Positions 41,336 to 50,656 of a stretch of DNA of 54,370 bases are shown piece by piece. Origin of the DNA: a virus. Location of the stretch: positions 1 to 54,370 of the IMG/VR virus record IMGVR_UViG_3300020421_000026; one strand, given 5' to 3'. Numbering within the stretch: position 1 is the first letter of the stretch; each line of letters opens with the position of its first letter. Below the pieces are notes generated by a model that worked only from the letters and a program-made list of their open reading frames with translations, was not told the origin of the DNA and did not search any database. The translations under genes were made by a program, and so were the position numbers.

Positions 41336-44300
41336 TTACTTAATTAGTGCTTCTACAACACCGGTTCCGCTTGTTAGGTTTTCGCTTATCGCTACACCTA
41401 TCACACTTGCACCAGCATGGTATCCGTTGAATGGAGCCGCTTGAGCATGTCCTGGAGTATTACTTGCAATCAGTACATCACCTTTTCTAACAGCACCTGC
41501 AACTTTAACTGGAACACGACCTTTGAGTGCAACTGCTACAACATTGTCGCCTTCTAATTCTGCGTTCATTAAGTGTGCTGGGTTGGTTGAAACAACACCT
41601 GCTACTGCTGGACTGTTCTGTTTTGTTACTTCTGTAACTTCTGCACTTCCGCCTATAACCATAACTGTTCCAGGCTCATAAGGTTTGTCTGCCAAATAGT
41701 TCTCTGCCAAGTCAGCATATCGAGCCGCTGTTGCTGTACCAGTTATAATGTTTGCCGCAAAGTTGCCTGAGGCATCTCTAACTACGGCTTTACTTGCAGT
41801 ATTTGTACTTGTGAATATTGCTGTATCAGTTAAGTCTACTGCTAAACTAACTGCACCAGATGTACCGCCACCTGATAAACCATTACCTGCTGTAACACTT
41901 TCAATATCACCTGCATCGTTAGTAAAACTAATTACACCAGTTGAATTATCATAACTGATGTCTCCACTAGCACTAAACAATGCTCTTATTTCTGAAGTGT
42001 CTGCTGTAATGGCACCTGTTGAATTATCGTAGTTTACACCACTGCTACCACTTAAATGTGCTCTTACTTCTGAGGCACTTGGACCTGTGTATGTAAATAC
42101 ACCTGTTGTATTATCATATGCTAAACTTCCGTCACCGCCTGAATCAGTTACACTTAAAAGTGCTTCTACTTGAGTTACTGTTAAAATGTCGTTGTATGTT
42201 GAACCATCGTTTGTGAACTGCCACTTATCTGTGCCTTCATCAAACTGTAATTTTACATTAGTTGATGTTCCTCTTTCAACTTCAATACCAGCATCCTGTG
42301 AAGGAGTGCCTGATTCATTATTGTTAAGAACAATAATGTTATCATCTACAGTTAAAGTTTCAGTATTAACAACTGTTTGTGTTCCGTTTACAGTTAAGTT
42401 TCCGTTAAATACTGCATCGTCACTAAATGTTTTAGCACCTGCAATAGTTTGTGCGGTGTTTGTTCTAACCACTGTAGCATCTACATCAATAGTACCACTG
42501 CCATAAGCAATACCATTACCGCCATCTAAGTAATCATCGATTCTAGTGGTTGTAAAGTATAAGTTATCGCCTTCTGTGATATCTGTTGTTGTTAAACTTT
42601 CACTAACTACAATAGTATCTGCGGTGTCATCGTATGTAACAGTAATGTTACCTGAACCAGACATAATAGCACCAATTTTATCTGCCGCTCTTTCATCTGT
42701 ATAATATAAATTTGTGCCTTCTGCTAAATCACTTGTTGTTTTACTTGCTAATGATAAGTTACCTGCTGTAACACTAAGAACTTCTGCATCAACGTATGCT
42801 TTAATACTTTGCTGTGAAGCGGCATGAGTCGAACTATCTGACGCCATGTTGTCTTCATCTTTTAAGTCTATTGCAATATCATTTGCATTTACTGTCATAC
42901 CTGTGCCAGCAACTACATTTAATGTCACATCGCCTGATGAGCCACCGCCTGTTAAACCAGCACCTGCAACAACACCAGTTACATCACCTGTTAGGTCATT
43001 GTCAATAACAAATGTACCGTTGGTATCATCGTATGTTACTGTTATATTTGCACCACCGGAGACCAATACATTAATTTGGTCATCTACTGCTTCTGCAAAG
43101 TCACTAACTTGTGATGCTGTAATGTTTATGGAAGTGTTTGCCGCACCAGTTACTTGTCCTTGTGCGTTTATAGTTAATGCAGGAACTTTGTTTGCATCGC
43201 CATATACACCTGCTGTTACACCTGTGTTAGTGATTGCTATATCATTTGCGTTAGCAGTAATACCTGTACCACCAACTACATTTAGTGTGACATCACCACT
43301 TGTTGCGTCACCTGTTAAACCTGTTCCAGCGGTTACACTTGTAATGTCTCCGCTTAAATCTGCATCTAGTGTGAGTGTGCCGCCAGTATCATCATAAGTC
43401 GCAGTTATGTTTGCGCCTCCTACTATTAATGCACCTACTCTATCATCTACACGTTCGTCTGTATAAAATAAATTTGTTCCTTCTGTAATGTGATCCGATG
43501 TACTCGGAACACTAATTACACCTGTACCGCTGTTGTATCCTTGGCTTCCTGCACTTACACTAAACAGACCTCTTATGTCTGCATTACTTGTTTCTATTAC
43601 TGCAACATTGGCAGTTGTGTTAGCAATTCTGCTAACTGTGATTCCGTAATCACCTTTTATTCCTGCTGGGAAGAAAGTAGTACCTGCTTGAGTCATTATA
43701 GTGGTGTCTGAACCATTATTTGCACTACCTAAATCAATTGTGTTTACTCCTGCCTGCACAAGTGTTTTTGGAACACCTGCTTCAACACCATAGAACTGAG
43801 AACCATCATAATAAATTGTTCCGTCTGCGTGATATGTATCACTTTGTTTATCACCAATAATGATAGCACCATCAACTGTTAATCTTTCTATTAGACCATC
43901 ACCTGCACTACTTGAAGCACTTGTTACTGAGTAAACATCTGCACCTGAATTTGCAGATACCGTTTGATTAGTAATATATGTGCTAATATCACCACCCACA
44001 AACATTACACTATCTTCAAAAGTGTGTCTGCTGGCTCTTGGTGAACCTATTTTAACTGTACTTGCACTTGCTTGTGAACTAATATTTCCGCCATAACTGT
44101 CTGCATTTCTATCAGTAACATCACTTGAATGAGCAAATGTAAATATGTTTCCTGATGCAACACCTAAACCTGAAGAAGTTCCACCAAAGAAACTTGGTGT
44201 GCCTATTTCTTCTTTAAAGAACAATGATGTTATGTTTGAAGCATAAGATTGACTTGTAATATTTGAATCTCTTTGAATAGTAATGTTACTTAGGAATACA

Positions 44301-46264
44301 ACATCACCTGATCCTAATCTTGAACCTTGTTTAATTGTATGTGGATCAACACTAGCATTACTGCTATGGTTGGCTCTTCTACCTGACATAAATCTTGTAG
44401 CACCACTAAATGTTATGTTACCATCTCTCTTCTGGAAGTCTCCTGTTGGGTTAGGATCAAAGAAGTCTTGCGTATTAGCATTACTATCTGCGTTACCAGT
44501 TCCTTGGGTAAAAGTATTTGTATTAGGTGCTGTAAATGTTGTGTCACCAGTTTTTGTTATAATAAAAGTACCATGTGCTTCAGTGTTACTAGTATTTTGA
44601 ATTGTAACTGAGTCACCAGTAACTAATCTGTGATTACCTGATGTAACAACTGACATCACTGAACCATTACCTTCAACTGTGGCAATTTTACCACTTACAT
44701 TTTGTTGTCCTGTATGCAATACTGCATACGGAGAATTAAATTTCTGCGTTTGTAGGAAAATGTCTGCTAAAGGCGTACCTGTGGAACTTTGGAATGTTAT
44801 AACATTTGAATCTATTTGAGTATTACTCATTATAGCATTTGAACTATCTACAACTGTACCATTTGCTAATTTATGTCTAGGTAATATACTACCATCAGTT
44901 TCAATTATAAAAGTTTTATCAACTTTGTTAGTATCTGTATAATCTTTTAATTCTGTATTAGCAGTTACAATATTGGCTTCTGCCGCGGCAATTGATGCCA
45001 CTAAAGTATTTGCAACTGTTGTATTATTGTTTAATGAATCTGTTATTTCTCTTAGAGTATCTAACTGCGATGGAGCACCACCAATTAAATCTGTTAATTC
45101 TGTTTGCACATAAGCAGTTGTGGCAATATTTGTGCTATTGTCGTTTGCTGATTGAGTACTTGCTGTTGCTGTTGCACCTGTTAAATCTACAGTACCAGTA
45201 AATGTATAATCTGCTGTTAATGTATCATTTCTATCTGTTGTAACAACATCGCCTGTTACATCTATAGTACCACTTGATTCTGTTAAGTATGTACCTGGTG
45301 TAACATAGTTACTAATAGCACCGTCAAAGTCTGTGACTTGGTCTGCTGTAATGGCTATTGCAACTGTATTAGCATCTGTTAGTTGTCCTTGTTGATTAAC
45401 AACAAAAGAACTTACTTGACTTGCGTTGCCGCCATAACTTGCGGCTGTAACACTAGTGTCAGTAATATTGAATACACCAGTTGCTTCAGTATATGTTAGT
45501 CCTGTTGTAGCACTTACATTTCCTCTAACTCGTGCTTGAAAGTCTGTAACTTGCGAACTTGGTATAGCAATCATTACAGAGTTTGCATCTATTAATCTAC
45601 CTTTTGAATCTACATTGTATGTTGCAACTGCTGTGGCATTTCCTTGAGCGCCAGCAGTAACAGTAGTATCTACTAAATCTATTGTAATATCAGAACCATC
45701 ATCTGTTCCTTGACTTGCAACAATAATGTTACTGTTGCTTAAACCTTGTGCTGATTTAACGTATGCACCTTGTGTGTGGTAATCTAATATTACTGCATTT
45801 GCATTTATGTTTGCGGCAAAACTGTCAGTGAACGGACCTTCAAAACTTACACTACCTGTAAGGTCTCCGTCTAATGTTAGGTTTACATTGCCTGTGAATT
45901 TTTGTGCTGAAGTGGCTATACCTTCAAAGTAAGGACCAGTAACATTACCAGTTGTGGTCAATGTTCCTTCAACATTTGAATTTGCGTCTAGTACAATTTT
46001 ATTGGTAACACCTGTTGTTCCAATAGTTAAGTCTGCACTATTATATGTTAATCTTATATTGCTAGTTTGTGAGTTTAATTGCAGATAAGAACTGTCAACA
46101 TCACTGTCGCTATTAATCACATAGCCGTCAGCATCATTAACTGTAACTGTGTCGTTCAAAAATGTTGTGGTACCATATCCTACAATATTACCACGGACCG
46201 TTAAGTTTCCTTGTACGTCAAGATTTCCGTCTGGTCTGAAATTCGATTTGTTGTTTGTTGCCAT
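41336..46264 (-). CDS. Very large tail-fibre-like protein, 1642 aa
   Basis: The longest gene here. N-terminal beta repeats (LDVQGNLTVRGNIVGYG) may be the virion-attachment end. The shaft is built of many related modules such as GDITSVTAGTGLTGDATSGDVTLNV and LAEGTNLYYTDERADDR, Thr/Asn/Asp/Val-rich and beta-helical in character. The C-terminal 130 residues (ARYADLAENYLADKPYEPGTV, GRVPVKVAG, VIGVAISENL) match the end of the next gene. Predicted long tail fibre or adsorption apparatus. Late promoter at 46296-46302 with a short leader; an upstream terminator at 46328-46349 isolates it from gp23. Confidence 0.85.
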   Translation of the reverse strand: MATNNKSNFRPDGNLDVQGNLTVRGNIVGYGTTTFLNDTVTVNDADGYVINSDSDVDSSYLQLNSQTSNIRLTYNSADLTIGTTGVTNKIVLDANSNVEGTLTTTGNVTGPYFEGIATSAQKFTGNVNLTLDGDLTGSVSFEGPFTDSFAANINANAVILDYHTQGAYVKSAQGLSNSNIIVASQGTDDGSDITIDLVDTTVTAGAQGNATAVATYNVDSKGRLIDANSVMIAIPSSQVTDFQARVRGNVSATTGLTYTEATGVFNITDTSVTAASYGGNASQVSSFVVNQQGQLTDANTVAIAITADQVTDFDGAISNYVTPGTYLTESSGTIDVTGDVVTTDRNDTLTADYTFTGTVDLTGATATASTQSANDNSTNIATTAYVQTELTDLIGGAPSQLDTLREITDSLNNNTTVANTLVASIAAAEANIVTANTELKDYTDTNKVDKTFIIETDGSILPRHKLANGTVVDSSNAIMSNTQIDSNVITFQSSTGTPLADIFLQTQKFNSPYAVLHTGQQNVSGKIATVEGNGSVMSVVTSGNHRLVTGDSVTIQNTSNTEAHGTFIITKTGDTTFTAPNTNTFTQGTGNADSNANTQDFFDPNPTGDFQKRDGNITFSGATRFMSGRRANHSSNASVDPHTIKQGSRLGSGDVVFLSNITIQRDSNITSQSYASNITSLFFKEEIGTPSFFGGTSSGLGVASGNIFTFAHSSDVTDRNADSYGGNISSQASASTVKIGSPRASRHTFEDSVMFVGGDISTYITNQTVSANSGADVYSVTSASSSAGDGLIERLTVDGAIIIGDKQSDTYHADGTIYYDGSQFYGVEAGVPKTLVQAGVNTIDLGSANNGSDTTIMTQAGTTFFPAGIKGDYGITVSRIANTTANVAVIETSNADIRGLFSVSAGSQGYNSGTGVISVPSTSDHITEGTNLFYTDERVDDRVGALIVGGANITATYDDTGGTLTLDADLSGDITSVTAGTGLTGDATSGDVTLNVVGGTGITANANDIAITNTGVTAGVYGDANKVPALTINAQGQVTGAANTSINITASQVSDFAEAVDDQINVLVSGGANITVTYDDTNGTFVIDNDLTGDVTGVVAGAGLTGGGSSGDVTLNVVAGTGMTVNANDIAIDLKDEDNMASDSSTHAASQQSIKAYVDAEVLSVTAGNLSLASKTTSDLAEGTNLYYTDERAADKIGAIMSGSGNITVTYDDTADTIVVSESLTTTDITEGDNLYFTTTRIDDYLDGGNGIAYGSGTIDVDATVVRTNTAQTIAGAKTFSDDAVFNGNLTVNGTQTVVNTETLTVDDNIIVLNNNESGTPSQDAGIEVERGTSTNVKLQFDEGTDKWQFTNDGSTYNDILTVTQVEALLSVTDSGGDGSLAYDNTTGVFTYTGPSASEVRAHLSGSSGVNYDNSTGAITADTSEIRALFSASGDISYDNSTGVISFTNDAGDIESVTAGNGLSGGGTSGAVSLAVDLTDTAIFTSTNTASKAVVRDASGNFAANIITGTATAARYADLAENYLADKPYEPGTVMVIGGSAEVTEVTKQNSPAVAGVVSTNPAHLMNAELEGDNVVAVALKGRVPVKVAGAVRKGDVLIASNTPGHAQAAPFNGYHAGASVIGVAISENLTSGTGVVEALIK

Positions 46265-46295
46265 CTATTATCTCACATTAGCATTGTATTAGTTG

Positions 46296-46302
46296 TATTT
46301 AT
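46296..46302 (-). promoter_or_regulatory. Late promoter of 1642-aa fibre gene
   Basis: GATAAATA 31 nt before the ATG, in the gap between the gp23 terminator and the gene. Confidence 0.65.
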
Positions 46303-46320
46303 CTTTTTGAGTCAAAAGTC

Positions 46321-46350
46321 AAAAAAAAGCACCTCCCGAAGGAAGTGCTT
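46321..46350 (-). terminator. Terminator after gp23 with TTCG tetraloop
   Basis: On the minus strand AGCACTTCC, TTCG, GGAGGTGCT then T8. One G-U pair makes it stable only as minus-strand RNA. It ends the gp20-gp23 transcript and separates it from the fibre gene. Confidence 0.85.
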
Positions 46351-46392
46351 TTCTATTGGTTTTTGCGTTCGCAAAAAGAATTAAATTAATTC

Positions 46393-47532
46393 TTACTGGA
46401 ATGCTACGTTGGACAATGTGATTGCATCAACATAGTCAGCCGCGTTACCCAATGAACTTGCTGTGTTAGTAAGTTCAATGTAACCATATCTTGTCATAAA
46501 TGACACTACTGGTTCAAATGTAGCAGGGTCCATTACTGGGCCTGTGCTCATTAGTGGGATATACGGACAGTAGAACGCAGGTGCATCAGTTTCGCTTGAT
46601 CCTTTGTAACCAACAAGTACTTTAGTACCGTCAGCCGCATAACTGTCAACAAAAACTTTGATAGATCCGTTAAGGACACCAGCAAGTTTAGTGTTTGTAG
46701 GTGCTTCGAAAGAACCTTCAGTTGTTCTAGCAAAAGTTGAAGTAGATGCTGATTGTAATATTGTAAGTGCTTCAGGTGAAACAACAATATAGTTACCAGC
46801 GCCACGTCTTGTTCTTGCCGCGATTCTGTTTGCCGCTCTGTTAATCTCAATAGCCAATACCGCGTGTCTGTCACCAACGTAAGTTTGTGTACCAGTCACT
46901 GAGTTAAAGTCTAAAGTAGTACCAGAACCTGCAAGACTTCTTAGTGAACCGATAATTTCTTGGTCGATTTCAACTACGATTTCTTGTGCAAGTGCCTGCA
47001 TAATTTCTGCTTCAACATCAAGACCGTGCATTGATTCGGCATCTTGAGCTGACTCAAATGTCCATCTAGCACTTAAACGTCTTGTTTTTGCTTCAACAGT
47101 TTGCTTTAAGATTTGGATTGATAATTTCTTACCAGCAGTTCCTTCCGAAGCCGCTGTTGCATCAGGTGAACCTGAATATGCATTCGCAATCTTAAATGGT
47201 GAAAGTGCTTCATCACCTGGATTAACTCCAGTTGCACTCTCGGCATACCTTGTTCTTAAAGTATGGATTTGTCCTACTGGACCAGTCATAGGTTGAACAC
47301 CTACTAATTCGTTAGCAATAACTGAAGGCATAACCCTTCTAATTAAAGGTAACATTACTTTGTTTAATGTAGCAACGTTGCCAGCCTGAGTAGCACCACT
47401 GGATGCTGATTCTTGAAGATGTCTTTTAGTATTTTCTAGAACCACGTCCAATGAACTTTTTCTAGAACCGTTAAGTCCTTCTAAAAGTGCGTCCTTGGTT
47501 GCTGACCAATTGCTTTCAAATAATTCTGCCAT
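46393..47532 (-). CDS. gp23: Major capsid protein gp23, short form
   Basis: 379 aa, much shorter than T4 gp23 (521). Conserved: LNKVMLPLIRRVMPSVIANELVGVQPMTGPVGQIHTLRTRY in the N-terminal arm (split motif), the QEIVVEIDQEI helix and NRIAARTRRGAGNYIVVSP in the core, and YGYIEL near the end. These mark the HK97 fold of gp23. The missing length suggests a reduced insertion domain and a short pro-region. Strong Shine-Dalgarno (AGGAGAT). A UUCG-loop terminator follows. Transcribed with gp22, gp21 and gp20. Confidence 0.95.
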   Translation of the reverse strand: MAELFESNWSATKDALLEGLNGSRKSSLDVVLENTKRHLQESASSGATQAGNVATLNKVMLPLIRRVMPSVIANELVGVQPMTGPVGQIHTLRTRYAESATGVNPGDEALSPFKIANAYSGSPDATAASEGTAGKKLSIQILKQTVEAKTRRLSARWTFESAQDAESMHGLDVEAEIMQALAQEIVVEIDQEIIGSLRSLAGSGTTLDFNSVTGTQTYVGDRHAVLAIEINRAANRIAARTRRGAGNYIVVSPEALTILQSASTSTFARTTEGSFEAPTNTKLAGVLNGSIKVFVDSYAADGTKVLVGYKGSSETDAPAFYCPYIPLMSTGPVMDPATFEPVVSFMTRYGYIELTNTASSLGNAADYVDAITLSNVAFQ

Positions 47533-47542
47533 TTCTTATCTC

Positions 47543-48649
47543 CTAATTTGAAAGTCCGGCTAATTTACGGATAGCATCAATTTCGACGATATCCTGTCCA
47601 TCTTCAGTTGAAGGCTGAACATCTTTGTCACCAGTGTGTTCTGATGTCACTGATTCCGTTAATGGTTTACGACTCTCTTTCGGTGCTTCGCCGTCTAAAA
47701 CACTTGGTAAGTATTTGTTAAATTGCTTCTCAAGGTTTTCTGTTTTAACACTTTCTAATAAGTCAACCATAATTTCTTTTTTGCCTTTTGCTAGAGGTTT
47801 AAGCAAAGTATCAAGTTGTTCTTTACGAGCATACTTGTCTTCTGCTATTCTCAACTTGCTTTCAGTAAGTTTAGTTGCTTCTGCTTTCGCATCTGCTTCT
47901 GCTTTACTTTCTTCAAGTTGTCTTCTAACATCGGCGATTGTTTTTTCTAGGTCTTTAACATCTGAACTTTCGTTTAAGTAACTTGAACGATATTCATTTG
48001 CAAAAGATTCGAATATTCTTCGACCAAAGTCATTTTCTCTGGCGGCTGTGATGTCATCTCTAAACTGTTGTACGTTGTCAGACACAACTTTATTAACAAC
48101 AGCCTCGACTTTGTCAGCGGCACGTTTAATGAAGTCTGATTTGGATTCAGCAAGTTGTTTCTTACCTTCTCTAACCATTTTCACTTTTTGTTCAACTAGT
48201 GCTTGTTTATCCTCGTGGAATTCTTTAATCTCTCCAGCAAGTGATTCAACAACAAAGTTATCAAGTTTTTCAACATGTGCTTGAACACTTTCGCGTTCCA
48301 GTCTTAACTCTTTAACTTCTTTAGCAAGTTGTTCTGCAATAAAACCTTCCAGTTTCTTTGCATGTTCGCTAACAGCCTTTTTGTAAGCAACTCTTTCTTC
48401 AGCGACTTTAACTTTATCTTCAGCAAGTTCTTGCATTTCTGCTTCGATTCTTTCTTTGATAAATCCGTCAACTGCTTCAACAATTAAGCCTTTGTCATGC
48501 TCATATCTTTGAGCAAACTCTTCTCTTAATTCTGCAGTGAGTTCCTCACGGGCTTCGGCAAGACGACTTTCCCAGGCCTCGACGATTTGACCTTGTGATT
48601 CCTCGGTCAATTCGGTAGACTTGATAAGGTCTTCAAATTTTTCTGCCAT
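47543..48649 (-). CDS. gp22: Prohead scaffold protein gp22
   Basis: 368 aa, larger than T4 gp22 (269). A long continuous charged coiled coil (Glu/Lys/Ala heptads, about residues 15-290), then a disordered acidic tail and the end AIRKLAGLSN. This is the expected pattern of the T4-type core scaffold that is degraded by gp21 during maturation. The end motif is shared with the protein at 1-737. Shine-Dalgarno AGGAGA before the ATG; 10 nt from gp21 and gp23 on either side. Confidence 0.9.
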   Translation of the reverse strand: MAEKFEDLIKSTELTEESQGQIVEAWESRLAEAREELTAELREEFAQRYEHDKGLIVEAVDGFIKERIEAEMQELAEDKVKVAEERVAYKKAVSEHAKKLEGFIAEQLAKEVKELRLERESVQAHVEKLDNFVVESLAGEIKEFHEDKQALVEQKVKMVREGKKQLAESKSDFIKRAADKVEAVVNKVVSDNVQQFRDDITAARENDFGRRIFESFANEYRSSYLNESSDVKDLEKTIADVRRQLEESKAEADAKAEATKLTESKLRIAEDKYARKEQLDTLLKPLAKGKKEIMVDLLESVKTENLEKQFNKYLPSVLDGEAPKESRKPLTESVTSEHTGDKDVQPSTEDGQDIVEIDAIRKLAGLSN

Positions 48650-48658
48650 AGTAGTCTC

Positions 48659-49288
48659 CTACCTCAATTTTAATTCATTAATAAAATTAATGATATTTTT
48701 ATCTAGATGCATTTTTGCACCTAAGGTTTTTTCGTGTGTATAGTCTTTGGCAATATCATGTATCATGCTACCACCTCTCATATTAAACAAAGACTCATAA
48801 ATGGTCTTTGGATAGGCGTCCGGGGCGGACGGTTGTGCAACAATATCCACAGTAACGATATCAAAATCAGACACACGACCTGATTCATTTACGTTTCCAC
48901 TTCCTCTACTGCTCACACCTAGTTTTGCTCCTGCTTTTAATAAAGCCCTTGCAATATTCCCCATTGGTGTATCTATTACTTTTAGTTTACCCATTCCGTT
49001 TGCGCCATTACATGCCATTTCTGTAATGATATGGCTCACACGGTCTAAGTTAATTTGTAATTCTTCTGGATGGTCTAATTCGCCCATCACAGTTTCACCT
49101 TTGTTGAGTCTTTCAGTAACGTTGTCAACGGCCCGTGATATTTCATCCTTCGGATATACTCGTCCATTCTGGTTCTTTACATCACCTTGAATAAACAATC
49201 CTTGCATGTATAAGTCTTTACCATCGCTAGATTCCGTTAAAGAAATCTGACTTTGTTCAGGACTCATGTATTCATATAACTTACGCAC
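48659..49288 (-). CDS. gp21: Prohead protease gp21
   Basis: 209 aa, the size of T4 gp21 (212). Serine protease of the herpes-type assemblin fold that cleaves scaffold and gp23. His73 in GELDHPEE and the Ser126/127 of VSSRGSG mark the active site. The start is GTG at 49288: it has GGAG at good spacing (7 nt), while the next ATG (codon 8) lacks one. Preceded by gp68-position gene; followed after 9 nt by gp22. Confidence 0.93.
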   Translation of the reverse strand: MRKLYEYMSPEQSQISLTESSDGKDLYMQGLFIQGDVKNQNGRVYPKDEISRAVDNVTERLNKGETVMGELDHPEELQINLDRVSHIITEMACNGANGMGKLKVIDTPMGNIARALLKAGAKLGVSSRGSGNVNESGRVSDFDIVTVDIVAQPSAPDAYPKTIYESLFNMRGGSMIHDIAKDYTHEKTLGAKMHLDKNIINFINELKLR

Positions 49289-49319
49289 CGTTTAACTCCG
49301 TTAAAATCTTATTCAAGCC

Positions 49320-50225
49320 TTACTTAATCTCGTCTGAGTTATTTACTGCTTGAGAGTCAACTTTAAGATTGCTTGATCCACCTGAATCTTTTGCTGAGTT
49401 AGGGTTACCTTTCTCACTTGCGTTACCGTCTCCACCACTGTTGGTTTTAGTTGGTTCGCCTTGTCCATGTGGGCTCAATACTTTACTCGGGCCACCTTTA
49501 GCATTACCTGAGTCATTGTTGTCTGCCGCGCCACCTTTAAGTGGTTCTTTAGCACCCATATCAGCGACTTTGTCACTCATTTGAGTTGCTTCTTCAACAA
49601 CATCGTCATCTTCATCGACAACTTCTTCGTCTAGGTCATACTCAACGGATTCTTCTTCCATTTCTGCGTCCATGTCCATGTCGTCTCCGTCCATGTCCAT
49701 CATGTCTGCATCCATTTCTGCTTCTTCACCGTCTTCGCCTTCTTCGTCACCTTCTTTATCAAGAAGTTTTTCGAATTCAGCTCTTAGGTCTTCGAGTTCA
49801 GATTCAAGTTCATCAACTTTATCTTCAATCTCGCCGTCTTCCATTTCCTCGCCAATCTCGTCAGATTCGATATCTGCATCTGCTTCTTCAACATCTGCAA
49901 CAAAATCTGCTTCTGGATCTGCTTGGTTAATTTCTTCTTCTACTGCTTCATCTTCAGAATCAACTGATTCATCCATGTCCTTTTCAGCATCAAGTTTTTC
50001 TTTCTTTTTGCCTTTGGGTTTCATTTCTTCGTCAATTTCTTCTTCGCTGTCTACTGCTTCTGCAACAGTTTCATCTGTTGAGACTTCAGCATCATCTAAG
50101 ATACGTTCGTATTCCTTACGAGCTGTTTCAACAACGTATTCGTGAAGCAGTTCTTCGGCACGTTCGTTATCTTCAGCAAGTAAGAATTCTAGTACTTGTT
50201 CTAGTTTACTTTTGCTTTCTGACAT
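49320..50225 (-). CDS. Highly acidic prohead-core-type protein (gp68 position)
   Basis: 301 aa, extremely acidic. The N-terminal helix (LEQVLEFLLAEDNERAEELLHEYVV) is followed by long Glu/Asp runs, including Met/Asp alternation (DADMMDMDGDDMDMD), and a Gly/Asn/Ser-rich tail. It lies between the gp67-like gene and gp21, where T4 has gp68 and the core proteins. No sequence match to T4 gp68 (141 aa) can be claimed; it likely fills the prohead core or binds DNA or polyamines after packaging. Shine-Dalgarno AGGAGC. Its late promoter is at 50415-50421, about 190 nt upstream. Confidence 0.75.
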   Translation of the reverse strand: MSESKSKLEQVLEFLLAEDNERAEELLHEYVVETARKEYERILDDAEVSTDETVAEAVDSEEEIDEEMKPKGKKKEKLDAEKDMDESVDSEDEAVEEEINQADPEADFVADVEEADADIESDEIGEEMEDGEIEDKVDELESELEDLRAEFEKLLDKEGDEEGEDGEEAEMDADMMDMDGDDMDMDAEMEEESVEYDLDEEVVDEDDDVVEEATQMSDKVADMGAKEPLKGGAADNNDSGNAKGGPSKVLSPHGQGEPTKTNSGGDGNASEKGNPNSAKDSGGSSNLKVDSQAVNNSDEIK

Positions 50226-50340
50226 TATTGTGCTCCTATAAATTTATTATAATTCATAATTAACTACTCTCCGCGATTGTGGATTGTAGTTATGTCGTAT
50301 TTGTACTTATATATAACTGTGTTTTATAGACAAAAAGGGC

Positions 50341-50368
50341 CTATTTTGATGTGTTTTTGTCAAAATAG
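50341..50368 (-). terminator. Weak stem-loop, possible terminator after gp67-like gene
   Basis: Perfect 9-bp inverted repeat CTATTTTGA/TCAAAATAG with a 10-nt loop, then GCCCTTTTTG on the minus strand. AT-rich, so probably partial termination between portal and core genes. Confidence 0.4.
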
Positions 50369-50414
50369 TGTGAAATGAGTGTTTTTGGCATCTGTTTGTA
50401 CCATTGTATGCAAA

Positions 50415-50421
50415 TATTTAT
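50415..50421 (-). promoter_or_regulatory. Late promoter ahead of the gp68-position gene
   Basis: GATAAATA in the 224-bp gap between the gp67-like and acidic core genes; the rest of this gap holds a stem-loop and no gene. Confidence 0.55.
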
Positions 50422-50449
50422 CTGTTAGTAATATTTGATAAAGTACTAG

Positions 50450-50656
50450 TTAAAGTGCTGGTGAATCGTCGCCACCTGATTTAGCATACATCATACTAGC
50501 AAGTTTTTTACGTTCTAGGTTTTCAGATTTTTTAAGTTCTCTATATTTTCTTAATTTACTGAGAGCCTCTAATGTAAGTTTAGACTTACGAGTATCGTCC
50601 ATTTTGCGAGTGGCTTCTCTGTCTTTCTCTGGATTGTAAAATTCGTCCAATCTCAT
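50450..50656 (-). CDS. Small prohead core protein (gp67 position)
   Basis: 68 aa, basic, helical (MRLDEFYNPEKDREATRKMDD, then LTLEALSKLRKYRELKK). It begins in a TAATG overlap on the gp20 stop. T4 has the 80-aa gp67 at this place, and marine T4-like phages carry a similar basic protein, so this is probably the gp67 counterpart. A weak 9-bp stem-loop lies 80 nt downstream at 50341-50368. Confidence 0.78.
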   Translation of the reverse strand: MRLDEFYNPEKDREATRKMDDTRKSKLTLEALSKLRKYRELKKSENLERKKLASMMYAKSGGDDSPAL

